DNA of 64,000 bases from HXMU1420-13 sp965228545 (GTDB lineage Bacteria; Bacteroidota; Rhodothermia; Balneolales; Balneolaceae). Shown here in pieces: positions 9,322-19,108 of this stretch (position 1 is its first letter; the number at the start of each line of letters is the position of its first letter). The notes below the pieces were generated by a model, which saw only the letters and a program-made list of their open reading frames with translations, searched no databases and was not told the DNA's origin. A program made the position numbers and the translations under genes. The stretch is from NCBI GenBank assembly GCA_965228545.1, contig OZ245822.1, positions 558,001-622,000 on the forward strand, given 5' to 3'.

Positions 9322-10401
9322 ATGACAGAAGCATCAGCAACCTTTTTAGAAAACTTATTAATCACTCCATCACCAACCGGATGGGAAAAAGAAGGCGTGA
9401 AAGTTTGGAAATCGTATGTGGATGGTTTTGCAGATGAAGTGGTAACAGATGCTTATGGCTCTTGCGCCGCTAAATTGAAAACCAGTGGCGATGTAGCTAC
9501 AGTTATGCTGGAAGCACATTGTGATGAAATTGGGATGGTGGTTCAGCATATTACAGAGAAAGGTTTTGTGTATGTGAATAAATTAGGAGGGAGCGATTCT
9601 ACCATTGCAAGAGCTAAGAAAGTGTTTATTCATAATAAAAAAGGGCGAGTTGTTGGGGTAACCGGCAATACTGCGATCCACTTACAAACCACTAAAAACG
9701 GTGGTGGTAGCCAACCTGCATGGAAAGATATTTACGTTGATATTGGTGTAAGTTCGCGTGAGGAAGCATTGGAACTTATACAAATTGGCGACCCGATTAC
9801 TTACGCAAGCGATTCGGAATTTTTAAATGATGAGATTTTAACCGGTCGTGCACTTGATAATAGAATAGGTGGTTTTATTATTGCTGAAGCTATGAAAAGG
9901 CTCTCAGACCGACGATCGGAGTTAAAGGTGAATGTGATTGCCTTAAACTCTATTCAAGAGGAAGTAGGTGGATTTGGGGCTCGTATGATGAGTTATCGTT
10001 TTATGCCGGATGTAGCTTTGGTTACCGATGTAACACACGCTACGGATAGCCCCGATATCGATCGAAAAGCCAATGGTTTTGTTCAACTCGGAAAAGGCCC
10101 AACCATACAGCACGGGGGAGCCAATCATCCAAAAGTAGTAGATTTCCTTGAAGAAGTTTGCGAGAAAGCTGAAATTGAAGTTCAACACGAAGCCACGAGT
10201 ATACGAACGGGTACCGACACCGACAGCATCTTCTATCAACAAACCGGAATACCTAGTGCACTTATTTCTTTGCCATTACGCTACATGCATTCGCCTGTAG
10301 AAATGTGTTCTATTAACGATGTTGAACATCTCATACAAATTATGGTGGAAGCTGTATTAGCGATACGTCCAGATCAGGCGTTTTCTGTGTTTGATGGTTA
10401 G
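9322..10401 (+). CDS. M42-family metallo-aminopeptidase
   Basis: This 359-aa cytoplasmic enzyme belongs to the M42 tetrahedral aminopeptidases (glutamyl aminopeptidase/FrvX type), which trim peptides. The two-zinc site is complete: H66 in EAHCDEIG, D179 in GRALDNRIGG, E213-E214 in QEEVGG, D236 in VTDVTH and H323 in RYMHSPVE. Length is typical. It stands alone on the plus strand; its stop lies 4 bases from the stop of the convergent sua5 gene. The upstream gap is AT-rich but I do not see a convincing promoter. Confidence 0.92.
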   Translation: MTEASATFLENLLITPSPTGWEKEGVKVWKSYVDGFADEVVTDAYGSCAAKLKTSGDVATVMLEAHCDEIGMVVQHITEKGFVYVNKLGGSDSTIARAKKVFIHNKKGRVVGVTGNTAIHLQTTKNGGGSQPAWKDIYVDIGVSSREEALELIQIGDPITYASDSEFLNDEILTGRALDNRIGGFIIAEAMKRLSDRRSELKVNVIALNSIQEEVGGFGARMMSYRFMPDVALVTDVTHATDSPDIDRKANGFVQLGKGPTIQHGGANHPKVVDFLEEVCEKAEIEVQHEATSIRTGTDTDSIFYQQTGIPSALISLPLRYMHSPVEMCSINDVEHLIQIMVEAVLAIRPDQAFSVFDG

Positions 10402-10405
10402 TTTA

Positions 10406-11326
10406 TTAATTACCAACCGCTTTATTAATTCGATTTTTTAACGCAGAAGAAATGGTTGCTCCATCTTCAAAAATTTCGATTTTCACGGTTTCATAGCCTT
10501 CAATATCTGCTTCTCTAAACCGATCGTATAACTCGCGAGCAAGAAGTTCTAAATTGCCATTGTAGGTTATTACATTTTCGGCATGTTTTGATTGATTTTG
10601 CAGGAGATATAATGTTTTTGGGTTAGTCAATATTTCATTCTCAGCTAACCAGCGCACTTCCGCTTTGGGTTTGTAATGCGAATACTTTTGTCCCGGACTT
10701 CTGGGTTTTTCGAGTTGATGAAAAAATGATTCTTCCACAAAAGTATCCAGCACCGCTTCGATTTGTTTTCGGCTTATGCTCCCCGGACGTAATATAGCAG
10801 GGATTGTTTGTGATAGATCAACAACCGTAGATTCTAAGCCAATGCGTGTTGCTTTTCCATCTATAACAGGAAAGTCATTGCCAAAATCGGCATATACATG
10901 AGCGGCTTTGGTAGGAGAGGGACTTCCGGATTTATTTGCACTTGGAGCAACTAAAGCACCGGTTTCTTTTATTAAAGATAAAGCCAGTGGATGTTCGGGC
11001 ATACGTAATGCTACCGTATTTAATCCTGCGGTAACAGCGTCGAGAACCTCTGGTTTTTTGTTTAGAACCAGTGTTAGCGGACCCGGCCAGAAAGCTTTGA
11101 TTAAGCGATGGGCATGATCAGGAATATCAAGCGCAAAATCTTCGATTTGGGCTTCATCAGAAATATGTACAATCAAAGGATTATCAGAAGGTCGCCCTTT
11201 AATTTTGAAAACTTTCGCTATTGCATCGGGATTCCAGGCGTCAGCCCCAAGACCATACACGGTTTCGGTAGGGAAGGCCACGACTTCTCCAGATTTAATC
11301 AGTTTAATGTATCGGTCTAAATTCAC
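10406..11326 (-). CDS. sua5: L-threonylcarbamoyladenylate synthase (Sua5 type)
   Basis: This 306-aa protein makes threonylcarbamoyl-AMP for the universal t6A37 modification of ANN-decoding tRNAs. The YrdC-like domain fills about residues 1-190, with KSGEVVAFPTETVYGLGADA near the N-terminus, the KGRPSDNPLIVHI motif and LVAPSANKSGSPSPT. The rest is the Sua5-specific C-terminal domain joined by the linker SPGQKYSHYKPKAEV, which marks the long Sua5 form rather than the short TsaC form. It is downstream of mfd on the same strand with a gap of 56 bases. The symbol could equally be given as ywlC or tsaC. Confidence 0.94.
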   Translation of the reverse strand: MNLDRYIKLIKSGEVVAFPTETVYGLGADAWNPDAIAKVFKIKGRPSDNPLIVHISDEAQIEDFALDIPDHAHRLIKAFWPGPLTLVLNKKPEVLDAVTAGLNTVALRMPEHPLALSLIKETGALVAPSANKSGSPSPTKAAHVYADFGNDFPVIDGKATRIGLESTVVDLSQTIPAILRPGSISRKQIEAVLDTFVEESFFHQLEKPRSPGQKYSHYKPKAEVRWLAENEILTNPKTLYLLQNQSKHAENVITYNGNLELLARELYDRFREADIEGYETVKIEIFEDGATISSALKNRINKAVGN

Positions 11327-11382
11327 AGCGAAAAGGTATTTACTTTTGGAATAAGGTATGCGGTGAACGTTAATAAATCACG

Positions 11383-14300
11383 TTAAGCAAGCAATCTCTG
11401 AAGAAATTTTAGCGCAGCATCATAGTCGGGAATATCCTGAATAACGAAACGAACGATATCATCCTTTTGGATTAGCTGAAATTTACCTGGCTTGGTTTTT
11501 TCTAACTTTTCTAGCGTAGATTGAAAAACTTTCTGTTTATAGTAAAACTCACCCATCTCAGTCCCTGTTTTTGGACACACACACCACATTCGATCCGCTC
11601 GAATAGTAACTTTAGTGAAGAAGTTGCGAGAGGCGAAAAATTTAATTTTTGAAACAGTAATTAAAGTCTCTGCTTCTACAGGTGGGCGACCAAATCGATC
11701 TTCAATTTCCTCGCGCCATTCATCAATTTCTTTTTCTGAATTTGCCTGCGATAGTTTTCGATACAGATTCAAACGCTCCACATTATCTAATACATAACTG
11801 TTAGGGAGCAACGCGGTCTTATCGATTTCTACATTGGTTTCCGGATATTCAATTTCAGCCTCAACACCTTCAAATAATTCAGCAAATTCGCTTTCTTTTA
11901 ATTCCCGAACTGCATCGTTTAATATCTTAGTGTATAGATCAAAGCCAATATCGTTGATAAATCCACTTTGCTCGCCTCCCAGAATATCACCTGCTCCGCG
12001 AATATCGAGATCACGCATGGCAATGTTAAAACCGGATCCAAGATCGGAGAACTCCTCTAAAGCAAGCAGTCGTTTTCGGGCTTCGGTTGTTAGGGTCTCA
12101 ATTGGTCGCGTTATTAAATAACAAAAGGCTTTGCGATTAGAACGCCCAACGCGCCCGCGCAACTGATGTAGCTCGGCTAGCCCAAAGTTATCTGCATTAT
12201 TGATAATGATGGTATTCGCATTTCCAATATCGATCCCGTTTTCTACAATATTTGTGGATACCAACACATCAAATTTATGGGCATAAAAATCTCCAATTAT
12301 TTTTTCCAACTGCGGACCGGTCATTTGTCCGTGACCAAATCGTACCCGGCTGTCAGGCACCAATCTTCGAATCATTTCGGCGGTTTCTTCGATGTTTTTT
12401 ACCCGATTGTGAATAAAAAATACTTGCCCACCCCGACTCATTTCCTGTAGGATGGCATCCCGAATAAGTTCTTCATTAAACGAATGAATTTCAGTGTATA
12501 CCGGCTGTCTATTCGGAGGAGGAGTGTTGATTACACTTAAATCCCGAGCTCCCATCAACGAAAATTGAAGCGTTCTTGGAATGGGAGTTGCAGTGAGGGT
12601 GAGTACATCAACGGTAGCTCTGAACTGCTTTAGTTTTTCTTTCGCACTTACTCCAAAGCGTTGTTCTTCGTCTACTATGATCAATCCAAGATCTTTGAAT
12701 TTAATGTCTTTTGAAAGGATGCGGTGGGTTCCAATCACAATATCCACTTCACCTTTTCCCAAGGCTTTGATAACTTGGGTTTGTTCAGCCTTTGTTCGAA
12801 AGCGACTCAATACTTCTATTCGAACCGGAAAGTTTTTCATCCGCTTGATGAAGGTTTTAGCATGTTGTTCAGCTAGAATAGTAGTTGGCACCAAAACGCC
12901 CACTTGTTTGTGGTCCATAACCGCTTTGAACGCCGCACGAACCGCCACTTCAGTTTTTCCAAAACCAACATCGCCGCAAACGAGTCGGTCCATCGGCTGT
13001 TTGGTTTCCATATCTGCTTTTACCGCTTTTATGGCTTCATCTTGATCCGGAGTTTCTTCGTATTCGAAGCGAGCTTCCATTTCTACCTGCCAATGAGAAT
13101 CGCCGGAGAAAGCATGTGCTTTTTGCAGTTTTCGCTTCGCATACAGTTGGATTAGTTCACGGGCAATATCTTTTACTTTTTTCTTAGTCTGCGCCTTTTT
13201 TCGAGCCCATTCCCCCGATCCCAATTTGGTGATTTTTGGTGCAGTTCCTTCTTTACCGGAGTATTTTTGAAGTTTGTGAAGCGAAGAAACATTCACGTAA
13301 AGCAGCGAATCTTCTTTGTAACGAAGCACTACAACTTCCTGTTCAGAATTCTTTACTTGTATTTTCTTGAATCCGGCAAATTTTCCAATTCCATAATCCA
13401 CATGAACTACGAAATCGCCAATGGAGAGATCTTTGAGTTCTTTAAATGAAATGCCTCCCGAATAACGGCGTTTCTTTATTTTCGGGCGATGGTATCTATT
13501 AAAAATTTGATGATCGGTATATAAAGCGAGATTAACCGATTCGAGAATAAAGCCTTCATGGATGGATTCAACAACCAGTGAATAATTAAAATGAGGATCA
13601 GGTTCGCCTAATAGCTCTGAAAATCGTTTTTGCTGACCATCATTATCACAGAATATGACTGTTTTAATACCTTTTTCTGAGTTTTGCTCGATGTTCTGCT
13701 TTAATAGCTCAAAGTTGCCGTGAAAGTCGGGTTGAGGTTTTGCATCAACCGAAAGTTTAAGCAGATTTGTATGCGTGGGTGTATTTCCGAAATAAATCTG
13801 ATTAGAGAATCTATTGAGTTCTTGATGATAAACTTTAGGGGATGTGAACAGTTGAGAAGGCTCGGAGATGTCATCGTTGGTTTCTGCAAATGCTAGTTCA
13901 GCATGCTCGTATTTTTTATCAATCACAGCATCCACAACGGGCTGATCTTTGATTAGCAGAAGCGTGTCGTCGCTGAAGTAAGAGAGAACATTTTTCTTCT
14001 CAACATCGGGAAGGTTGGTTAAATCGGGTACAATTTTAACTTCATTTAAAAAAGAAACAGATCGCTGCGAGCTGGCATCAAATTCACGAATAGATTCCAC
14101 TTCATCCCCAAAAAATTCTAAACGAATCGGGTATTCTCCGGTAAATGGAAAGATGTCAAGAATCCCACCCCGCACGGCAAATTCTCCGGGTTGATCCACA
14201 AAACGTACCGGTTGATAGCCTTGATCTACCAACTCCTCTCGAAGTTTTTCCGGATCTCGGTCGGTATTACGTTCTATATGTATGCTTACTTCATTAATCT

Positions 14301-14697
14301 GGGATGGAGGTGCTACTTTATCAAAAATAGCCTCCGCAGAAGTAACGATTAACGATGATTTTCCGGATTGAATCTGTTGCAATGCTTCCGATCGCTGAAC
14401 GAGAAGAGAAGTATCTTGAATCTGTTCAGAGTCGTATGGTTTATGATTTGTTGCAGGAAAGTAGACGGCCTCGGTTTCCGAAATAATGGATAAGTCGGAT
14501 TTTATAAACCGCGCATTTTCATCTGTATCTGTAAGGATAAGTAGTGTGTTAACATGGCTTAGTTGTTCGGCTAGAAATGATGCGGAAGTGCCTACTACAC
14601 CTTTTAAGTGGATGCGCTTATTTTGACTCAGACTATCAGCTAGGGATGAATAAAATGGTGTTTTGGTGATGGCTTGCTTAAAATCAGCTACAGACAT
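11383..14697 (-). CDS. mfd: Transcription-repair coupling factor
   Basis: This 1104-aa ATP-dependent translocase removes RNA polymerase stalled at DNA lesions and recruits nucleotide excision repair. Domain order is typical: an N-terminal UvrB-like region (about 1-350), the CarD-like RNA polymerase interaction domain (about 430-500, IGDFVVHVDYGIGKFAGF), and a RecG-like helicase core with Walker A GDVGFGKTEVA near residue 575, DEEQRFG near 676 and TATPIPRTLQ. Motif VI has LRGRVGRS, and the TRCF C-terminal domain covers the last 150 residues. Length is normal. It lies between the BatA-like gene and sua5, all on the minus strand. Confidence 0.97.
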   Translation of the reverse strand: MSVADFKQAITKTPFYSSLADSLSQNKRIHLKGVVGTSASFLAEQLSHVNTLLILTDTDENARFIKSDLSIISETEAVYFPATNHKPYDSEQIQDTSLLVQRSEALQQIQSGKSSLIVTSAEAIFDKVAPPSQINEVSIHIERNTDRDPEKLREELVDQGYQPVRFVDQPGEFAVRGGILDIFPFTGEYPIRLEFFGDEVESIREFDASSQRSVSFLNEVKIVPDLTNLPDVEKKNVLSYFSDDTLLLIKDQPVVDAVIDKKYEHAELAFAETNDDISEPSQLFTSPKVYHQELNRFSNQIYFGNTPTHTNLLKLSVDAKPQPDFHGNFELLKQNIEQNSEKGIKTVIFCDNDGQQKRFSELLGEPDPHFNYSLVVESIHEGFILESVNLALYTDHQIFNRYHRPKIKKRRYSGGISFKELKDLSIGDFVVHVDYGIGKFAGFKKIQVKNSEQEVVVLRYKEDSLLYVNVSSLHKLQKYSGKEGTAPKITKLGSGEWARKKAQTKKKVKDIARELIQLYAKRKLQKAHAFSGDSHWQVEMEARFEYEETPDQDEAIKAVKADMETKQPMDRLVCGDVGFGKTEVAVRAAFKAVMDHKQVGVLVPTTILAEQHAKTFIKRMKNFPVRIEVLSRFRTKAEQTQVIKALGKGEVDIVIGTHRILSKDIKFKDLGLIIVDEEQRFGVSAKEKLKQFRATVDVLTLTATPIPRTLQFSLMGARDLSVINTPPPNRQPVYTEIHSFNEELIRDAILQEMSRGGQVFFIHNRVKNIEETAEMIRRLVPDSRVRFGHGQMTGPQLEKIIGDFYAHKFDVLVSTNIVENGIDIGNANTIIINNADNFGLAELHQLRGRVGRSNRKAFCYLITRPIETLTTEARKRLLALEEFSDLGSGFNIAMRDLDIRGAGDILGGEQSGFINDIGFDLYTKILNDAVRELKESEFAELFEGVEAEIEYPETNVEIDKTALLPNSYVLDNVERLNLYRKLSQANSEKEIDEWREEIEDRFGRPPVEAETLITVSKIKFFASRNFFTKVTIRADRMWCVCPKTGTEMGEFYYKQKVFQSTLEKLEKTKPGKFQLIQKDDIVRFVIQDIPDYDAALKFLQRLLA

Positions 14698-14786
14698 TCG
14701 GTATGTATTCAGAATGAAATAAAGACCCCAAAGATAAGACTTTGAAGTGGAGGATTAACAGTTATTCAACAGAAAAATTGAACTAC

Positions 14787-15782
14787 CTACTTTTCTGTGA
14801 ATCCTCGTAACCAAACTTTATCGGAAAGAAATCCAAGCACTAATAATGTAAGTGCCAGAGAGAGATAAGTGGGGTATTTATCCTCATAATCGGTGTAGAT
14901 TAGCTCTTCTACTTTAGAGCGTTCGAGTTCATCAATTTCATCATAGATGCTGGCAAGCTGTTCGGTATTGGTAGCACGGTAGTATTTACCACCGGTTAGC
15001 TCGGCTACCGAAGTGAGCATTTCTTCATCAATATTAACCTGGATGTTTTGATATCTTCGCCCAAAAATAGGATCCTGAACAGGGTAGGGTGCAGTACCAC
15101 GGGTTCCGGCACCAATGGTATAAATTTTGATTCCGTAAGTAACCGCTAAATCTGCAGCTGTAACGGGATCGATTTCGCCGGCGTTATTTTGCCCATCGGT
15201 GAGTAGAATAATTACTTTACTCGTTGCTTCACTGTCTTTAAGTCGGTTGATGGCAGTGGCAATTCCCATCCCTATGGCGGTTCCGTCTTCGATTACTCCC
15301 ATCGAAACTTCGTCGATTAGTTGCTTTAATAGCCGATAATCTAGGGTAGGAGGGCAAACGGTGAAGCTTTTCATAGCGAAGGTAACTAGACCGATTCTGT
15401 CAGATATTCGTTTGTCTACAAATTGCTTGGCAACTTCTCGTGCGGCCTCGAAACGATTGGGTTTTAGATCTTCGGCTTTCATGCTCGAACTCATGTCAAG
15501 TACCATCACAATATCAATTCCTTCGGCATTTCGCTCGATGGTGGTGAGTTTATTTTGTGGCCGAGCTAGTGCTAAAATCAAACATGCTATGCCACTTACG
15601 AATAATAATTTGTTCAGCCAATGAATATGTGAACGCCAATTGCCGTCGAGTCCTTCGAAATATCGGACAGAGGAAAAGGTTAGTGCTGGATGTTTTTTTG
15701 CAAAATGTCGGTAGAGATAAAGTGCGATGATACACGGCAGAATAATCAGTGCCCATAGCCATTCAGGATTAGCCCATTCCAT
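14787..15782 (-). CDS. batA: BatA-like VWA-domain membrane protein
   Basis: This 331-aa inner-membrane protein has the BatA architecture. An N-terminal pair of hydrophobic segments (about 8-25 and 58-73) carries the NPEWLWAL start and ALTFSSVRYF. A von Willebrand A domain starts near residue 88, with the MIDAS motif DMSSS at D96 and LLTDGQNN. A final transmembrane helix lies near residues 305-322. Bat proteins work with MoxR AAA ATPases and DUF58 proteins in envelope stress and aerotolerance in Bacteroidota, though their mechanism is poorly known. Its start overlaps the stop of the upstream BatD-like gene by one base, so translation is coupled. No BatB/C genes follow; mfd does. Confidence 0.87.
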   Translation of the reverse strand: MEWANPEWLWALIILPCIIALYLYRHFAKKHPALTFSSVRYFEGLDGNWRSHIHWLNKLLFVSGIACLILALARPQNKLTTIERNAEGIDIVMVLDMSSSMKAEDLKPNRFEAAREVAKQFVDKRISDRIGLVTFAMKSFTVCPPTLDYRLLKQLIDEVSMGVIEDGTAIGMGIATAINRLKDSEATSKVIILLTDGQNNAGEIDPVTAADLAVTYGIKIYTIGAGTRGTAPYPVQDPIFGRRYQNIQVNIDEEMLTSVAELTGGKYYRATNTEQLASIYDEIDELERSKVEELIYTDYEDKYPTYLSLALTLLVLGFLSDKVWLRGFTEK

Positions 15783-16804
15783 TAATTTGCCTCCGCTTTT
15801 GGTTCTTCATCTTCGACATCTTCTGAAGAAGGCTCAACTTCTTCCCACTGTGCTTCATACTCCGATTTCTTACGAGCAACCCTCGAAGCATCTATCAATT
15901 TAGCTCGCTCTAGGAAATCCATTGCTTCGGCGTAAGTATTCCAAGCGCTATCGAGTGTAGGAGTAAATTTTGCGAATTTAACCATATCTGAACGGTTAAG
16001 AACATTTCGGGTACTTTGAATCATCTCATGATCTACGCCGAAAGCATCTAAATATCGAAGCACCTCACGTGAAGTTGATTCGAGTGCGGGAATCTCATAT
16101 AAATCTTCAAAATATCGGCGGATTGAATCGCTGATGGTTGAATAGAAATATTTAAAATCTTTGGTTTGGCTAAGGTTATAGTCTTCTTTTAGTGATATAA
16201 GAGTTTGTTCTAACTGTAAAACCGGACTTTGAAAAGGAATTGGTGTAACAATTTTCTGTACAACAACCGGTTTTTCTTTTTTAGTAAATGTTAGATAAGC
16301 CCAAATTGCGGCAGCTATTAAAACCAAAATGATCAACAAAACTGCCCAAGGAAATCTATCAAATGGCAGAATGGGTTTAATTGGCTTGAGTTCTGCGTCC
16401 TCGGCCGGTAAAATCGATCGGAATGGAATGGTTAAAGAATTACTGTATAACGTAGTGGTATCTGTTCCGGTAACTACCCCAATTGGAAATCCGGGAATGT
16501 AAACATCCTGATTTGCGAAATATTGAACACGATATCGAAGACTATCAGCAAAATCAGTGAGTTGGAATCGTTGTAGGTCAAGATATGTGAGATCGGCAGG
16601 GAAGGATGAAGAATCTGGAAATAGGAGTTCGTCTGCTGTCTGATTGAGCTGAATTTTTAGGTTCAACGAAATAACATCGCCAACAGAAACAGAATCGGTA
16701 TCAGAACTAAGTACAACAGTTTGGCTTTGTGTGTTAGTTGTAGCGAACAAGGCCATTACCACAAAAGTTAATAATACACGCAAGCGCTTTAAAATATCGA
16801 TCAT
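15782..16804 (-). CDS. BatD/DUF4381-like membrane protein of the Bat cluster
   Basis: This 340-aa protein has a signal peptide ending near TQSQ (about residue 28), a periplasmic beta-rich region to about 145, and one transmembrane helix (about 152-172, WAVLLIILVLIAAAIWAYL). A cytoplasmic helical region with a DUF4381/BatD-like appearance follows, then a very acidic tail (EEVEPSSEDVEDEEPKAE). By position between a DUF58 gene and a VWA gene it corresponds to the middle component of MoxR-DUF58-VWA clusters. It overlaps the downstream VWA gene by one base. Family assignment rests partly on context, since sequence conservation in this component is low. Confidence 0.68.
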   Translation of the reverse strand: MIDILKRLRVLLTFVVMALFATTNTQSQTVVLSSDTDSVSVGDVISLNLKIQLNQTADELLFPDSSSFPADLTYLDLQRFQLTDFADSLRYRVQYFANQDVYIPGFPIGVVTGTDTTTLYSNSLTIPFRSILPAEDAELKPIKPILPFDRFPWAVLLIILVLIAAAIWAYLTFTKKEKPVVVQKIVTPIPFQSPVLQLEQTLISLKEDYNLSQTKDFKYFYSTISDSIRRYFEDLYEIPALESTSREVLRYLDAFGVDHEMIQSTRNVLNRSDMVKFAKFTPTLDSAWNTYAEAMDFLERAKLIDASRVARKKSEYEAQWEEVEPSSEDVEDEEPKAEAN

Positions 16805-16957
16805 AGTTTGTGTTCAACGTTTTGTCTTAAAATAGTAGTTCTCGCAGTTAGAATGGAATCTGTATTGAGTTGAAAAATGTAAAAATAGGGAGATATGAAA
16901 AAAAGCCAGATTTTCGTATTATTGGCGGCTTAAATCATCTATCACATACTTATAATT

Positions 16958-18232
16958 TTGAGTCGGGTTAATACTGTATTTTTAGTCATCATTGGAATAT
17001 TCTGTCTGTCAGCTTGCGGGTTGTGGACCGAAAAAGAAATATCTATTTCAGAAGAAGCTCCAGCAATTACACTTGCAAACCTTCAAGAAATTAAGGAGCA
17101 ACAGCTAATCGACGAGTATGGTTTTAAACAGCGTTTATTGGTTGATGATAACACGATCAAACGAAATGAGAGTATTTATACAATTCTGGATTCATTTGGA
17201 GTAAGTCCACAAACCATTTATGCCATCAATGAAGAAGCGAAGGGAGTATTCCGATCAAATTCTTTGCGGCCGGGGCAACGTTATCTGGTATATAAAAATC
17301 CGGTTTCAGATAAGGTTGATCGTTTAATTATTCATTTCGACAAGATCAATTATGTAGTATTCGATTGGGCCGACAAAATCTGGGTAGATAGAGGTGCAAA
17401 AGATGTAACCAAGCTACAAATGGTTACAAGTGGCGTAATTAGATCTTCGTTATATCAAGCATTGAAAGACAATGACGTTAATCCATTATTAGGAAGTAAA
17501 TTAAGTGAAATATTTGCCTGGCAGGTTAATTTCTTTAGCTTACAACCCAATGATAAATTCACCATTGTGTATGAGCAACCTATTGTAGATGACGAGCCAT
17601 ACGGAGTTGGAGATATTGTTGCGGCTACATTTACTCACAAAGGGAAAGTTTATGAAGCGTTCTATTACGAAAATGACGAACGTGCCGCGTATTTTGACAG
17701 AGAAGGCAAGGGATTGCAAAAAGCACTTTTAAAAGCGCCATTTAAATACAATCAACGGGTAAGCTCGGGCTTTTCGCACAACAGATTTCACCCCGTACTT
17801 AAGCGAAATATGCCGCATTACGGTGTTGATTATGCAGCGCCTATAGGAACACCAGTGATTGCAGTTGGTGATGGGGAAGTAATTGAAGCACGCTATCGTG
17901 GTCCAAATGGTAATATTGTAAAGATTAAACACAACGGAGTGTATACAACGGCTTATTTACATCTCAATGGTTTTGCTCCGGGTATTAGAAAAGGAGTACG
18001 CGTAAAGCAAGGGCAAACCATAGGATACGTTGGGAAGACTGGAAGGGTAACGGGCGTTCATTTAGACTATCGCATTTATAAAAATGATCAGCCGGTAAAT
18101 CCACTATCCATCGAATTACCGGCTTCGAAGTCGCTGGCAGAAGAGGAGCTTCAATCCTTTAAACTTTACATTGAGCGATATCGATATTTAATGCGAGATG
18201 AGCTGACTAATATTCTAGCTTCATTACATTGA
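16958..18232 (+). CDS. M23-family peptidase lipoprotein with LysM-like domain
   Basis: This 424-aa envelope protein begins at a TTG and has a lipobox LSACG with Cys20, so it is probably a lipoprotein. A LysM/OapA-like region (about 65-125: SIYTILDSFGVSPQTIYAIN, LRPGQRYLVYKNP) precedes a C-terminal M23 domain (about 275-385). M23 enzymes cut peptidoglycan cross-bridges using zinc. Visible residues are H287 and D291 in PHYGVDYA and H335 in YLHL. The final motif reads HLD (H368, D370) where the family usually has HxH, so the third metal ligand would be Asp. It lies opposite to the Bat-type genes on each side, and its stop directly abuts the DUF58 stop. Confidence 0.88.
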   Translation: MSRVNTVFLVIIGIFCLSACGLWTEKEISISEEAPAITLANLQEIKEQQLIDEYGFKQRLLVDDNTIKRNESIYTILDSFGVSPQTIYAINEEAKGVFRSNSLRPGQRYLVYKNPVSDKVDRLIIHFDKINYVVFDWADKIWVDRGAKDVTKLQMVTSGVIRSSLYQALKDNDVNPLLGSKLSEIFAWQVNFFSLQPNDKFTIVYEQPIVDDEPYGVGDIVAATFTHKGKVYEAFYYENDERAAYFDREGKGLQKALLKAPFKYNQRVSSGFSHNRFHPVLKRNMPHYGVDYAAPIGTPVIAVGDGEVIEARYRGPNGNIVKIKHNGVYTTAYLHLNGFAPGIRKGVRVKQGQTIGYVGKTGRVTGVHLDYRIYKNDQPVNPLSIELPASKSLAEEELQSFKLYIERYRYLMRDELTNILASLH

Positions 18233-19108
18233 TTAATAACGGCTTAAGCGTCGCTTAAAGAAGTTCATTAATGGACGCACATACGATTCGTTGGTGCAAA
18301 CATTAACAGCATCAACTCTCATCTTCAACAGCGATTCATCGAGCTCTTTTTTATGGATAAATCTTCGCTTCTTATATGCATCCCTTACCTTTTGGCTGGA
18401 TGTATCAATTAATATTTCCTTTTGAGTTTCTGCATCTCTAAATGGAACAATTCCAATGTCAGGAATTTCATCTTCAAAAGAATCATGTATAACAATGCTA
18501 ACTAAATCGTGCTTTTGGTTAGTGATTCTAAGCTGTTTCTCGAAATTTTGATCTTGAAAATCTGAAGCCAAAACTACAATCGCTCTTCGGTCGAGCAGTC
18601 GATTCACATAACTTAAAGCATCAGCAATTTTTGTTCCCTTACCGGTTGGTTTAGTAGTGTACAACTCTCTGATTAATCTCAGTACATGAGTTCGACCCTT
18701 CTTTGGGGGCACCACCTTCTCAATTTTGTCTGAGAATAAAACAAGCCCAACTTTATCGCCATTATTGATGGCACTAAATGCTAAAACGGCACTAATTTCA
18801 ATAGCTATATCCATCTTCCTTTGTTGATTGGAACCGAACACTCCACTTGCAGAAATATCTACACAAAGCATTAGAGTTTGCTCTCTTTCTTCTTCAAATA
18901 TCTTGATATATGGGTCGCCTGTACGTGCAGTTACATTCCAATCAATCTGTCGAATATCATCCCCATAATTATAGGCGCGAACTTCAGAAAACGCCATTCC
19001 GCGCCCCTTAAAGACCGATTGATACTCTCCACCAAACAAGGTGTTCACGAGCCCCTTTGTCTGAATTTCCAGCTTTCTGATTTTCTTTAGTACTTCTTTC
19101 GAAATCAT
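18233..19108 (-). CDS. DUF58-domain protein (Bat cluster)
   Basis: This 291-aa cytoplasmic protein has the DUF58 signature: a GRGMAFSEVRAYNYGDD stretch and IRQIDWNVTARTGDPYIK, followed by a VWA-like core with the metal-site pattern DISASG. DUF58 proteins are regular partners of MoxR ATPases and VWA membrane proteins. The matching BatD-like and BatA-like genes lie on the same strand 1.4 kb downstream, separated by the M23 gene on the other strand. No moxR lies upstream; the gene follows 332 bases of AT-rich intergenic sequence that probably contains its promoter. Confidence 0.88.
   Translation of the reverse strand: MISKEVLKKIRKLEIQTKGLVNTLFGGEYQSVFKGRGMAFSEVRAYNYGDDIRQIDWNVTARTGDPYIKIFEEEREQTLMLCVDISASGVFGSNQQRKMDIAIEISAVLAFSAINNGDKVGLVLFSDKIEKVVPPKKGRTHVLRLIRELYTTKPTGKGTKIADALSYVNRLLDRRAIVVLASDFQDQNFEKQLRITNQKHDLVSIVIHDSFEDEIPDIGIVPFRDAETQKEILIDTSSQKVRDAYKKRRFIHKKELDESLLKMRVDAVNVCTNESYVRPLMNFFKRRLSRY

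Noticed and set aside
16953..16960. TAATTTTG, a match to the Bacteroidota -7 promoter element
   Set aside because: It overlaps the TTG start codon of the M23 gene and has no properly spaced upstream TTG element, so it is probably chance.
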